From assembly GCF_024159265.1 (NCBI RefSeq), contig NZ_JAMYWY010000001.1, forward strand, positions 6,510,001-6,574,000: a DNA stretch of 64,000 bases, written 5' to 3'. This document shows, in pieces, positions 8,068 to 16,552 of this stretch. The notes under the pieces are model-generated. The model worked only from the letters and a program-made list of their open reading frames with translations. It did not search any database and was not told the DNA's origin. The position numbers and the translations under genes were made by a program. The DNA comes from Paenibacillus sp. 1781tsa1 (lineage in GTDB: Bacteria; Bacillota; Bacilli; Paenibacillales; Paenibacillaceae). How positions within the stretch are numbered: position 1 is the stretch's first letter; every line of letters starts with the position of its first letter.

Positions 8068-9582
8068 TTATTGCTCTGTTATTATTCCTGACCCATATCG
8101 CTCCTGCCGAAAGGCCGCGCAATGTTCCACCCATCTTCGAGCTGCTGCCGGGTAAGAGCCCAGATGAACGTGCGTATACCCGGCCACGATGTTGCCTGAG
8201 GCATATCCCTCTTGCTTCAGGCCACGTAACCCCTTGGTCTCATACGCATAAGGGATCGTTTCTTCATCACGATAGGTCATCGTGGAATAATGAAATTCAT
8301 GACCTCGAAGTACTTCACCCTTTTTCAGCAAAAAGGAATCCTGAATGCTACTGGCTTCACGGTATCCGAGCGCAGCCCGCTTCTTCTGCATCTGCACCTG
8401 TGCAGGAATAATCCCCGCCATGTGGAAGGTGACACCCTCACGGTCGGTTAACGTTTCCCCGAGCACCATGTAACCGCCACACTCGGCAAATAAGGGCATG
8501 TTACATTGTGCAGCCTGTCGAAGTCCTTCCAAGAACCCTTGGTTACCGGCAATCTCCGCTGCAAATTCCTCAGGAAATCCACCACCCAAATAGATGCCAT
8601 CGACATCCGTTGGAATATCTTCACCAGCGAGTGGACTGAAGTATTGTAATCGAGCCCCGGCTGCTTCGAGCAATTCCAGATTATCGGGATAATAGAAATT
8701 AAATGCCGCATCGCGCGCAACGGCAATAACAGGCTGTACCGCATATGATACATGTCGATTATTAACATAGGTCACTGAATCGGAATGTGAATCGTAATTT
8801 GAGCCTGATTCAGCATGATCTGAGTTCGTGTGGACAGTGGTTGAAGAGCTCATTTCTTCTGCATTTAGCGGCGGGGCACTTGCTGCCAGATCCAGCAGAA
8901 GATCCAGATCAGTGCCTTCCATCAGCACATCGGCAGCACGTTGGAATAACGGTTCCAACTCACCGCGCTCAATAGCAGGCACCAGTCCCAGATGTCTCTC
9001 CGGGATGGACATGTCTTCGTCCCGCTTCAGCCAGCCAACCACCGGAATGCCGCATATCTGCTCAATGGCTTTTTTCACAATGGTATAATGCCCCGCACTT
9101 CCACACCGGTTGACGATCACTCCGGCAATATTTAATTCAGGCTCCAACTGTTGAAAACCCAGTACAATCGCGGCCGCACTGCGAGCCATGCTGCGTACGT
9201 CCACAACCAGGATCACAGGGGTCTGCGTGACCAGAGCAATCTCTGCAGTTGAGCCTGTATTGCTGAGCGGATCTTTGCCATCGTAGAGGCCCATAACGCC
9301 CTCTATAATGGAGATATCATGTCCTGCTGATGCCTTCTCGAACGTATCTCTCACATACTCAGGCGATGTCATCCATGCATCCAGATTACGTGACGGTCTG
9401 CCCGTAACGGCGGTATGGTATGTCGGATCAATATAGTCCGGGCCACATTTGAACCCTTGTACGCTCAAACCACGCTGGGCAAGTGCTCTCATCAGCCCCA
9501 AAGTTACTGTCGTTTTCCCTGCACCACTTCCGGTGCCTGCGATGATCAGTCGGGGTCTGGCGTTACGATTTGCAATGCTCAT
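8068..9582 (-). CDS. cbiA: Cobyrinate a,c-diamide synthase
   Basis: Glutamine- and ATP-dependent amidation of the a and c side chains of cobyrinate, the last step encoded in this cluster. 504 residues. N-terminal dethiobiotin-synthase-like ATPase: Walker A GTGSGAGKTT (about 16-25), KCGPDYIDP and the GVMGLYDG motif. The C-terminal class I glutaminase has the nucleophile in FAECGGYM and the late histidine in GYTHVHLGS. A Ser/Thr/His-rich, probably disordered linker of about 45 residues (start near EEMSSSTTVH) joins the halves and is longer than usual. ATG at 9582 chosen: GGTGGAG stands 6 nt upstream, while the open frame extends to 9621. It is separated from cbiG by 461 bp holding a terminator and a repeat, so it may have its own promoter. 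Confidence 0.96.
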   Translation of the reverse strand: MSIANRNARPRLIIAGTGSGAGKTTVTLGLMRALAQRGLSVQGFKCGPDYIDPTYHTAVTGRPSRNLDAWMTSPEYVRDTFEKASAGHDISIIEGVMGLYDGKDPLSNTGSTAEIALVTQTPVILVVDVRSMARSAAAIVLGFQQLEPELNIAGVIVNRCGSAGHYTIVKKAIEQICGIPVVGWLKRDEDMSIPERHLGLVPAIERGELEPLFQRAADVLMEGTDLDLLLDLAASAPPLNAEEMSSSTTVHTNSDHAESGSNYDSHSDSVTYVNNRHVSYAVQPVIAVARDAAFNFYYPDNLELLEAAGARLQYFSPLAGEDIPTDVDGIYLGGGFPEEFAAEIAGNQGFLEGLRQAAQCNMPLFAECGGYMVLGETLTDREGVTFHMAGIIPAQVQMQKKRAALGYREASSIQDSFLLKKGEVLRGHEFHYSTMTYRDEETIPYAYETKGLRGLKQEGYASGNIVAGYTHVHLGSYPAAARRWVEHCAAFRQERYGSGIITEQ

Positions 9583-9730
9583 TGTCATCTCCACCTTTAC
9601 GTCTTTTCTTCTATATAACAAAAGCTTCTGATCGAAGAACTATCAAGGATGAACCATTCGTGTGTTAGTTGTTGCTTTTCTTGCGATTATCGAATCCTTT
9701 AGCTCCGCTGAAAACGTATAAATTCTATAA

Positions 9731-9763
9731 TCTAAACAAAACCGCATCATATAGCGATGCGGT
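9731..9763 (-). terminator. Terminator after cbiG
   Basis: ACCGCATC (9741-9748) pairs perfectly with GATGCGGT (9756-9763). On the minus strand the stem is followed by TTTGTTTAG. It would end transcription of the cbi operon before cbiA. Confidence 0.7.
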
Positions 9764-9833
9764 CAAGATTAATACACATTCTTTATTCATGAAATGAATG
9801 TTTACAAAATAACGGAGAGGACAGAAAAGACCT

Positions 9834-9985
9834 GAAGAAGCGGAGCTTTCTGAAAGAAAGCTACTTCGTAAGCATCATCTCGCCTAAAAGCTTTCTGAAA
9901 GAAAGCTACATCGGAAGCATACGCTTATCACCGGATTTTACCCTTTGAAAAGGGAATCAAAAAAATCCGGGGATAACAGCGATTG
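9834..9985 (-). repeat. Hairpin repeat family 2, copy 1 (with internal duplication)
   Basis: On the minus strand: ATCGCTGTTATCCCCGG, a T run, ATTCCC, then GGG..AAATCCGGTGATAAGCG. The two halves form a long imperfect hairpin (core 9921-9985). The same core occurs at 15210-15292 and 59002-59080. Unique to this copy is an internal direct duplication of about 31 bp (AGCTTTCTGAAAGAAAGCTA and following, near 9844-9874 and 9889-9920); each unit is itself a small palindrome. Confidence 0.8.
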
Positions 9986-10043
9986 GAAGGGTATTCTGTC
10001 ATCGCAGTGCTATTGTGTAAAGTAGCTTCACTTCATGCATACT

Positions 10044-11132
10044 CTACTCAAATAAAACACGTGCTACAGAGATCGTCAGATTGCCGCTCTTTTTCTTCTC
10101 CAGCAGCCAATGATCCGCTCCGGAGGAGAGCAACGCCGCAGGTTCACTTACGCCATATGCTCCCGTATATTGGAACACTGTCTCAGAAGGATTCGCAAGC
10201 TTCACTGTATTCAGTTCCGCAGGGGTGTAGGTCACGAGTTCCCAGCCGTATTTGGCGCAGAGGGCCAACAGGCCTTCTTCATCTTTTTTCAGATCAATTG
10301 TGGCAATGTTGCGCACGCTCTTCACGGAAAGAGATAACTCCTCCAGAGTGGTGAGGACTTCCTGCTCCAATTCCTCTACAGATGTGCCGCGATTACAGCC
10401 CATGCCGAGCACGAGGCTTTTCGGACGATACAATACACCATTGGTGAGAAAACGTTCCTCTTCTTCTGCCGAAAGCAGGCGGTCGCTGACGACCAGCGCA
10501 GCATTGAACGGGAAGGATTCCGTTTCCTCCAGGCTGTTGAAGACACGGATATGATCCGGCACGGGTTTGTTATATCTCCACCAGTTTCTCTCCCCCGTCT
10601 CCTGAATGAGGGCGACAGGTTCTTCGTTTACAACAGCCGCACTGACAGGTGTCGCCTTGTCGAAGCTGTCTACGATCCAGCCCAACTCCCGGCCAAACAT
10701 GTCCACCGGAATGGTGCCTTGCACGTCTGAAGCTGTCGTGATGACAGCACGTGCGCCCAGTACTTCCGCGACCTGACGTGTTAACTCATTTGCACCGCCG
10801 AGATGACCCGACAGCACGCTGATGACATTTTCGCCGCGGTCATCAATGACCAGTACGGCAGGATCGACTTTTTTGTCCACCAGGATCGGAGCGATCATCC
10901 GCACAACTGCACCCAGTGAGATAAACAGAATGATGCCATTATATCGCTTGAACAAGTCAGGTAAAATCAGCTTCACCGAGCCTTCAAACAGCTCATAACC
11001 CAACTGCTCTTCATCTCCACGAGCAAACTTGCTCATATAATACACGTCTGTACCCTGGAACTGTCCTGCCAGATTACGCACCATCTCCACACCATGCTTC
11101 GTGATGGCAACGGCTGCAAACGGATTACTCAC
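10044..11132 (-). CDS. cbiG: Cobalt-precorrin-5A hydrolase
   Basis: Opens the delta-lactone of cobalt-precorrin-5A and releases a two-carbon fragment as acetaldehyde in the anaerobic corrin pathway. 362 residues with the three CbiG regions in order: an N-terminal domain (AVAITKHGVE), the central LFISLGAVVRMIAP and SGHLGGANELT block, and a C-terminal CobE-like domain (LVLGMGCNRGTS). The start is GTG at 11130-11132 behind GGGAGTG. It overlaps the end of cbiF by 8 bp, so translation is coupled. Followed by a terminator at 9731-9763. Confidence 0.96.
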   Translation of the reverse strand: MSNPFAAVAITKHGVEMVRNLAGQFQGTDVYYMSKFARGDEEQLGYELFEGSVKLILPDLFKRYNGIILFISLGAVVRMIAPILVDKKVDPAVLVIDDRGENVISVLSGHLGGANELTRQVAEVLGARAVITTASDVQGTIPVDMFGRELGWIVDSFDKATPVSAAVVNEEPVALIQETGERNWWRYNKPVPDHIRVFNSLEETESFPFNAALVVSDRLLSAEEEERFLTNGVLYRPKSLVLGMGCNRGTSVEELEQEVLTTLEELSLSVKSVRNIATIDLKKDEEGLLALCAKYGWELVTYTPAELNTVKLANPSETVFQYTGAYGVSEPAALLSSGADHWLLEKKKSGNLTISVARVLFE

Positions 11133-11922
11133 CGGACTTCACTCCCTTGCGATAGCCATGGGTGAAGGTTTTATCATAGAGCTTGGAACGGTGGGCATCC
11201 CGATTCACAAGGTCAGGATCGAGCGCCCAGCCCGCCAGAATCATCGCATGCATTGTAATGCCTGCCGCACGCAGATCCGCTGCCAGATTGGCAAGCGTGG
11301 TCCGTACAATTTTCTGATCAGGCCATGTTGCCCGCTGCACGACTGCCACAGGTGTATCTTCGCTCCAGCCTGCGGCGAGGAATTCAACCACGACTTTTTT
11401 CACCAAAGTTGCACTCAGGAAGAGCGCCACCGTACAGTGATGGGATGCCAGATCACGCAGTTTCTCCCGTTCAGGCACTGGGGTACGGCCTTCTGCACGT
11501 GTCAGAATAACGGTCTGCGTCAGTTCTGGTACGGTAAGTTCAGCCCCCAATGCAGCTGCTGAAGCAAAGACCGAACTCACACCCGGAATGATCTCATATT
11601 CCACGCCTTGCTGTTTCAGCAGGACCATTTGTTCCAGAATCGCGCCGTACATCGCCGGATCACCCGTATGCACACGGGCCACACTTCTACCCGCACGAGT
11701 CGCTTCACACATCAGCTCGACCTGACGTTCCAGATCCATGCCAGAGCTTTGCAGCACTTCTGCTTCGGGCTTCGCGGTTGCAATCAGTTCATCGTTCACG
11801 AGGGAATCCGTATACAGCACCAGATCTGCACTTCTCAAAATGTTGGAACCTTTCACCGTGATCAATTCCGGATCGCCCGGGCCCGCACCTACAATGTAGA
11901 CTTTCGCTTCCAATGTCTTCAT
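11125..11922 (-). CDS. cbiF: Cobalt-precorrin-4 C11-methyltransferase
   Basis: SAM-dependent methylation of C11 of the corrinoid ring. 265 residues, tetrapyrrole methylase fold. Seen: the P1 motif VYIVGAGPGDPELITVKG at the N-terminus, HTGDPAMYGA (motif 2), EIIPGVSS (motif 3) and LTQTVILTRAEGRTPVP, which is typical of CbiF/CobM rather than CbiL or CbiH. The start ATG (11922) overlaps the cbiL stop in ATGA, with GGTGGTGAG just upstream. Its own end overlaps cbiG. Confidence 0.96.
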   Translation of the reverse strand: MKTLEAKVYIVGAGPGDPELITVKGSNILRSADLVLYTDSLVNDELIATAKPEAEVLQSSGMDLERQVELMCEATRAGRSVARVHTGDPAMYGAILEQMVLLKQQGVEYEIIPGVSSVFASAAALGAELTVPELTQTVILTRAEGRTPVPEREKLRDLASHHCTVALFLSATLVKKVVVEFLAAGWSEDTPVAVVQRATWPDQKIVRTTLANLAADLRAAGITMHAMILAGWALDPDLVNRDAHRSKLYDKTFTHGYRKGVKSGE

Positions 11923-12641
11923 TTGCTCACCACCATCAGGCTTAGATATTCCAGCTCCTGCCCTTTCAGTTCACGGGCATCGCGCCAGACCAGTTCATAT
12001 GGAGAAGTGACCTTGGTGACAACCGAAGCTTTGCCGCCGAGTCCCATCTCGTCCAGCAATTCAAGCATCGGGTCAAGCACCTTCGCCACTTTGATAAATA
12101 CAATCGTATCGTGATGTTCAATTGCCTGTCGCATCGCTTCTTTATCTGCCGTAGCCGGGATAATGCCTACCTGCTCATCTCCATCTGCCAGATGTATATC
12201 CAGCGCTGCCGCTGCACCCAATACGGATGAGATGCCCGGGATCGAACTAATCGGCACTTCAGGATGCAGCTCTCGCATTAAACGTGCCAAATGAATAAAT
12301 GTGCTGTACAGGTTCGGGTCTCCCTCGGTTACAAAGGCAACATCTTTGCCTTCCTTGAGTGCACCCCAGCACGCTTCAACGGTCTTGCCCCATTCGCGTT
12401 CAAGAACAACCGGGTCCTTGGTCATCGGGAAGATCAGGCCAAGCATCTCTTTTTCTTCCGGGTTCACATACAGTTCCACAATCTCATGGGCGTATGATTT
12501 GCCACCTTTACGTTTCTTCGGATAAGCGACCACGGGACATTCCCGGATCATCCGGTACGCTTTCACGGTAATCAGTTCCGGGTCTCCCGGCCCGACACCC
12601 ACGCCATACAGCGTACCTACTGTTTTAGCGCTCAACGACAC
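11919..12641 (-). CDS. cbiL: Cobalt-precorrin-2 C20-methyltransferase
   Basis: SAM-dependent methylation of C20 of cobalt-precorrin-2. 240 residues from the GTG used here. Seen: GVGVGPGDPELITVKA near the N-terminus, TEGDPNLYSTFIHL, SIPGISSV and ADGDEQVGIIPAT, all typical of CbiL/CobI. The start is uncertain. GTG at 12639-12641 has no ribosome site at normal distance. Sixteen codons upstream, in frame, an ATC at 12687-12689 stands 6 nt after a perfect GGGGGAG and would give the N-terminus (I/M)STTTGST. ATC is a very rare initiator, so either it is used or the start was lost by mutation. The stop overlaps cbiF by 4 bp. Confidence 0.94.
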   Translation of the reverse strand: MSLSAKTVGTLYGVGVGPGDPELITVKAYRMIRECPVVAYPKKRKGGKSYAHEIVELYVNPEEKEMLGLIFPMTKDPVVLEREWGKTVEACWGALKEGKDVAFVTEGDPNLYSTFIHLARLMRELHPEVPISSIPGISSVLGAAAALDIHLADGDEQVGIIPATADKEAMRQAIEHHDTIVFIKVAKVLDPMLELLDEMGLGGKASVVTKVTSPYELVWRDARELKGQELEYLSLMVVSK

Positions 12642-12721
12642 ATCTGTATCTGTAATTTCCCCTGTCGTACTTCCTGTTGTTGTGCTGATGCTATTCTCCC
12701 CCTTGTTCGTTCATTGAAAAA

Positions 12722-14005
12722 TCACTCTGCTCCGTCTGCGGATTCCGCTTCTTCGGTTACTGTGTGCTGTCCTGTGATCACGTAAATCGGATTCAATCCG
12801 TCAAAACGGGTCATGTTCAGGATCGGCTTGCTGCGCGCCGTCTGAAGTAACGTCACAGAGGCGATCAGGCCCGATTCGCGCATGGCCTTCATGCTGTCAT
12901 GCAGCGTCTCGATGGTCGCTGCATTCACCACAATGCGTCCCTCCGGGCGTAGCCGGGACGCACACAAAGCGATCAGTTGGGCGAGTTCGCCGCCGCTGCC
13001 GCCAATGAACACCGCATCCGGATTCGGCAGTTCGTCCAGCCCTGCTGGTGCTTTGGCATGAAGGACGGTGAAGTCTGTCCGGAATTTGATCCGGTTGGCC
13101 TCGATATTCACGAGGTCACCTTCGTTCTTTTCGATGGCGAAGACCTGGCCCCGCGGCGCCAGCCGCGTGCACTCCACCGCCACCGAGCCTGAACCTGCGC
13201 CGATATCCCACACGATGCTGTCCTCGCCAAGTTTCAGCTCAGACAAGCTGAACGCGCGGACTTCACGCTTGGTGATGAGGCCTTTTTCGGGTTTGCGCTG
13301 ATGGAATTCCTCATCTGCAAACCCGAAGCCTTTGCGCGGCGCAGGTGCATCCTTGCGGCGCAGCAAAATCACGACGTTCAGCGGGCTGCATTCTGCTGCC
13401 GCCAGCTCGTTGAGGGTATAATGGCGGGCGCGTTCGTCTGCCCCACCCAGGTTCTCTGCAACGTAGGCATCATACTCGGTCATGCCGAACTGTTGCAGAT
13501 AAGCCCCGATCGCAGCGGGGCTGTTGTGCTCGTCCGTGAGCAGCGCAACTTTGGCTTTGCCATCGATGCGCTGTGCGAGGCCCTTGAGCGGGCGTCCGTG
13601 CACACTTTCGAGCACGGCATCGTGCCAGCTCTCGCCAAGCTGGGCAAATGCCAGCTGCAGCGAACTGAGATTAGGCCGGATCTCCAGTTGATCCGGGCCG
13701 ATTTTGCGCGCTAAATACCCGGCGATGCCGTAGAACAGCGGGTCACCCGAGGCAAGCACAACGACGTTGTGTGTGGCCTGTAACGCTTTTATTTTCACAA
13801 CGAGATCGCTTAAACCGCTCTTAATCGCTAACTTCTCACCTGCAAATGTCGGGAAATATTGTAGCTGGCGCTCTCCGCCAACGAGTAGATCTGCTTCCTG
13901 AATGAGATTCAGGCTATCCGTTGTTAATCCTGGCGCGCCTTCTTCACCTACGCCGATAATGCGGATTTTACGATTCTTTGCTCCAGTTGCTGTCTTCGAG
14001 TTCAC
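12722..14005 (-). CDS. cbiET: Fused cobalt-precorrin-7 C5-methyltransferase / cobalt-precorrin-6B C15-methyltransferase (decarboxylating)
   Basis: Two enzymes in one 427-residue chain, as in CobL. The N-terminal CbiE half (to about 205) is a tetrapyrrole methylase: IRIIGVGEEGAPGLT, LLVGGERQL, VVLASGDPLFYGI. The C-terminal CbiT half is a Rossmann methyltransferase: VREVRAF-type start (KREVRAFSLS), SAM motif VWDIGAGSGSVAVE, VFAIEKNEGD and DAVFIGGSGGE. Together they methylate C5 and C15 and remove the C12 acetate carboxyl. The start is GTG at 14003-14005 after GGAGGG, inside the end of cbiD (38-bp overlap). The last residues are acidic. Confidence 0.96.
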   Translation of the reverse strand: MNSKTATGAKNRKIRIIGVGEEGAPGLTTDSLNLIQEADLLVGGERQLQYFPTFAGEKLAIKSGLSDLVVKIKALQATHNVVVLASGDPLFYGIAGYLARKIGPDQLEIRPNLSSLQLAFAQLGESWHDAVLESVHGRPLKGLAQRIDGKAKVALLTDEHNSPAAIGAYLQQFGMTEYDAYVAENLGGADERARHYTLNELAAAECSPLNVVILLRRKDAPAPRKGFGFADEEFHQRKPEKGLITKREVRAFSLSELKLGEDSIVWDIGAGSGSVAVECTRLAPRGQVFAIEKNEGDLVNIEANRIKFRTDFTVLHAKAPAGLDELPNPDAVFIGGSGGELAQLIALCASRLRPEGRIVVNAATIETLHDSMKAMRESGLIASVTLLQTARSKPILNMTRFDGLNPIYVITGQHTVTEEAESADGAE

Positions 14006-15104
14006 TGATTTCCGCCCTCCCCAGTTCCATTCCTTTCATCGTTACCAATACCACTTCTACCGTCACGCCGCCTCCAGCATGTTCCAAACAGTGCCGACAG
14101 GCGTATGTACATAACTTTTCAAAATAGGGCAAGTACCCGGCTTCGGTCATCATATCTGCCACCTGAGTCGCCGTGTTGGCTTCCTCGATCGCTTGCGCCA
14201 GTTCATCCCCGGCTCCGGTCTCGCGGGCCACGGACGCAAGAAATCCAAAATCCACCGGCGCACTCTTGGAATGCACCATCATGACGCCTTGGGCCACTTT
14301 GGCAAATTTGCCCGGCATCCCAACCAGAGTGATGTGTTTCATGCCCAACCGTTTACCGTGTTTGATCGCAAAGCCAACAAAGTCCCCCATCTGGATAAAA
14401 GCTTCCTCCGGCAGTTCGGGCATCATCTTCATGGCGTATTTCTCACTGCTGCCACCCGTTGTCAGCACAATATGTTCACATCCGGATGCCTGCGCAACTG
14501 AGATGGCCTGCACCACACTGGCTCTGTAAGCAGAGGTAGAGAACGGAACGACCACGCCGCGTGTACCTAAAATGGAGATGCCGCCCAGAATACCGAGACG
14601 GGAGTTCAGTGTCTTCTTCGCCATCTCTTCGCCGTCCGGCACGCTGATCACGACCCGCACGCCTCTGGCTGTGCCGTGTTCGGCGAGCACCTGAGTGACG
14701 GCTTCGGTAATCATGCGGCGCGGAACGGGATTGATTGCCGCTTCGCCTACAGGCACGGGCAGTCCAGGCTTCGTGACTCGGCCTACGCCGATGCCCCCAT
14801 CCAGCTCCATGCCCGGCTCGTCCCGCCAGGACACATGTGCGATGATCTTCGCCCGATGTGTGGCGTCCGGGTCATCCCCGGCGTCTTTGATGGTGGCACA
14901 GGTCGCTACGCCATCGGTCAATTCCTGCTCGATCAGTTCGAACGAGTGGTCAAAGCCCGCAGGCAACGAAACCACGGCCTGTGCCGGAATAACACCTGTT
15001 AACAGGAGCTGCGTTGCTCCCTTGGCTACCGCTGTGGCGCAGGCTCCTGTGGTGAAACCGGAACGCATTGGTTTGTCGGGGTCTGGTGTATTGCCGCCTA
15101 TCAT
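13968..15104 (-). CDS. cbiD: Cobalt-precorrin-5B C1-methyltransferase
   Basis: Methylates C1 of the ring in the anaerobic pathway. 378 residues. Seen: RSGFTTGACATAVAKGA near the N-terminus (the family signature), GVGRVTKPGLPVPVGEAAINPVPR and a central LTTGGSSEKYAM, all CbiD hallmarks. CbiD has no close similarity to the tetrapyrrole methylases. GGGAGG stands 9 nt before the ATG at 15104. It is the first gene after a 729-bp gap that separates it from cbiC, so it may be transcribed by read-through from the riboswitch promoter or from an unseen promoter in the gap. Confidence 0.96.
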   Translation of the reverse strand: MIGGNTPDPDKPMRSGFTTGACATAVAKGATQLLLTGVIPAQAVVSLPAGFDHSFELIEQELTDGVATCATIKDAGDDPDATHRAKIIAHVSWRDEPGMELDGGIGVGRVTKPGLPVPVGEAAINPVPRRMITEAVTQVLAEHGTARGVRVVISVPDGEEMAKKTLNSRLGILGGISILGTRGVVVPFSTSAYRASVVQAISVAQASGCEHIVLTTGGSSEKYAMKMMPELPEEAFIQMGDFVGFAIKHGKRLGMKHITLVGMPGKFAKVAQGVMMVHSKSAPVDFGFLASVARETGAGDELAQAIEEANTATQVADMMTEAGYLPYFEKLCTYACRHCLEHAGGGVTVEVVLVTMKGMELGRAEISELEDSNWSKES

Positions 15105-15209
15105 GGGTTTTGAACCTCCCGTCCTTTAATTAGCTAGATGGCATTACGCTGCGTGCGGGGTGGTGGCTTTGGCGCTTGGGTGACCGCTACGGGTACGGAT
15201 CGTTCTTAT

Positions 15210-15292
15210 GATCGCTGTTGTCTCCAGATTTCGTTGATTCCCTTTTCCAAAAGGGAGAAATCCGGAGACAAAGGCGACCGCTCCGCTTCTTC
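15210..15292 (+). repeat. Hairpin repeat family 2, copy 2
   Basis: ATCGCTGTTGTCTCCAGATT, then GATTCCCTTTT, then AAGGGAGAAATCCGGAGACA and AAGGCGACCGCTCCGCTTCTTC. The same order of blocks is seen at 59002-59080. The halves TTGTCTCC.GAT and ATCCGGAGACAA pair. Confidence 0.8.
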
Positions 15293-15394
15293 AGAATCGA
15301 TTCCGTCCCCTTCGCTGCTACCTGCTTCTGCATCCACCTGGCACAGTGCATAATGCCACCTCTTGGGCTAAACAATGCCCTGAGGTTTATTTGG

Positions 15395-15442
15395 GTAACT
15401 GATCATTCCATGCCAATAGGACTTGGCATGGAATGTAGTTAC
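15395..15442. repeat. Long hairpin in the cbiC-cbiD gap
   Basis: A 13-bp perfect inverted repeat (CATTCCATGCCAA and TTGGCATGGAATG) with a 6-nt loop is extended by outer GTAACT/AGTTAC arms. No T run follows on either side, so it is not an obvious terminator. Confidence 0.7.
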
Positions 15443-15592
15443 GCGGTTTTGTGCTTGTACGTCCGCTACTCGTTTTTGCTAGTAGGTGATACTTGTGGAT
15501 TGATTACCTTATGACGGTGAACCGTGCTTACCCGTGCGATCCCTTTCAGTCATGCGATTAGAGTGGATGCATTTAGATGACATCTACATTTT

Positions 15593-15785
15593 TAACGAAT
15601 CGAGGGGAGGCTATTTGGGCCATATTCCACAAACGAAAATTGTAACGAATCGTAGTGACGTTATTTCATTAAAAAGACGTTGTTTTCACCACTTTTTGGC
15701 GTATTTCAACGGAATAGCGTTACTCAGATTCGTTAAAATATGAAAAGGATGATAATCCGCAATATAAGGCCTATGGGATTCGTTA
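15593..15785. repeat. 193-bp dispersed element, copy B
   Basis: Boxes TAACGAATC start at 15593 and 15643; inverted boxes GATTCGTTA end at 15735 and 15785. Spacing is 50, 92 and 50 bp, the same as copy A. The termini form an 11-bp perfect inverted repeat (TTTAACGAATC). It ends 48 bp downstream of the cbiC stop. Confidence 0.92.
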
Positions 15786-15833
15786 AAGTTAATTAGCGCT
15801 TTCCAATAACCTGCGGGCGTTTACTTATTACAA

Positions 15834-16481
15834 CTACGCCTTAACAGCCATCAGGGAGATGGCATTCAGGGCGGCTACGACGATGGTGCTTCCGCCTTTG
15901 CGGCCGATATTGGTGATAAACGGGATGTCGAGTTTGCGCAGCTCATCTTTGGATTCTGCTGCGGATACGAATCCAACCGGCATACCAATGATCAGGCCCG
16001 GTTTGGCTTCGCCTTCTTTGACCAGACGGATCAGTTCCAGTAGTGCTGTTGGTGCATTACCAATGGCATAGATTCCGCCTTCGTACAATTGGTTCGCTTT
16101 ACGCGTCGAGATGATGGCCCGAGTGGTGTTCAAACGTTTGGCTTCTTCCATCACATCGGGATCGGAAATATGTACATGCACATCTCCGCCAAAACCGCGA
16201 ATGCGATCCTTGCTTACGCCAGCCTGAATCATCTGTACGTCAGCGATGACGGATTGGCCGGCGCGAAGCGCTGCAATCCCTGCTTGAATGGCATCTGGGT
16301 GGAACACCATGCTCCGACCCAGTTCGAAGTCAGCCGAGGCGTGAATGACACGCTGTACCACTGGATATTGCTCATCCGTGAAAGGGTGCTCACCCAGTTC
16401 CTCCGTGATCATCTCAAAGCTTTTCCCCTCAATCTCCTGTGGTTGTACAGTCAACGGTTTAAATTCCGTTTTGAAATCCAT
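15834..16481 (-). CDS. cbiC: Cobalt-precorrin-8 methylmutase
   Basis: Moves the methyl group from C11 to C12 to give cobyrinate. 215 residues. Seen: the RVIHASADFE segment that carries the family catalytic histidine (about residue 46), GQSVIADVQM, IIGMPVGFVSAAESK and GRKGGSTIVVAALNA, the usual CbiC/CobH landmarks. The start is ATG at 16481 after AAGGAGTGAAATACAC; the open frame extends upstream to 16532. It is about 70 bp downstream of cbiJ and followed by the repeat-filled gap. Confidence 0.96.
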   Translation of the reverse strand: MDFKTEFKPLTVQPQEIEGKSFEMITEELGEHPFTDEQYPVVQRVIHASADFELGRSMVFHPDAIQAGIAALRAGQSVIADVQMIQAGVSKDRIRGFGGDVHVHISDPDVMEEAKRLNTTRAIISTRKANQLYEGGIYAIGNAPTALLELIRLVKEGEAKPGLIIGMPVGFVSAAESKDELRKLDIPFITNIGRKGGSTIVVAALNAISLMAVKA

Positions 16482-16552
16482 GTGTATTTCACTCCTTCTA
16501 CTAGTGGTGTCATTCAAAAATTCATTATTCAAATTAAGACTATTGGGGTGCT

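Larger units (their letters stand above)
9583..10043. other. Gap between cbiG and cbiA
   Basis: 461 bp without a gene. From the cbiG side it holds a repeat of the second family (9834-9985) and then a terminator (9731-9763). No B12 riboswitch signature is visible. The gap breaks what would otherwise be a continuous cobalamin gene row. Confidence 0.6.
15105..15833. other. Gap of 729 bp between cbiC and cbiD
   Basis: No gene. It holds, from the cbiC side, the 193-bp element (15593-15785), a long perfect hairpin (15395-15442) and a family-2 hairpin repeat (15210-15292). I looked for a second B12 box and found none. The gap is composed largely of repeated or palindromic DNA. Confidence 0.7.

Noticed and set aside
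15105..15833. Second cobalamin riboswitch before cbiD
   Set aside because: No GCCACTG-type B12 box or matching P1 stem was found on the minus strand in this gap.
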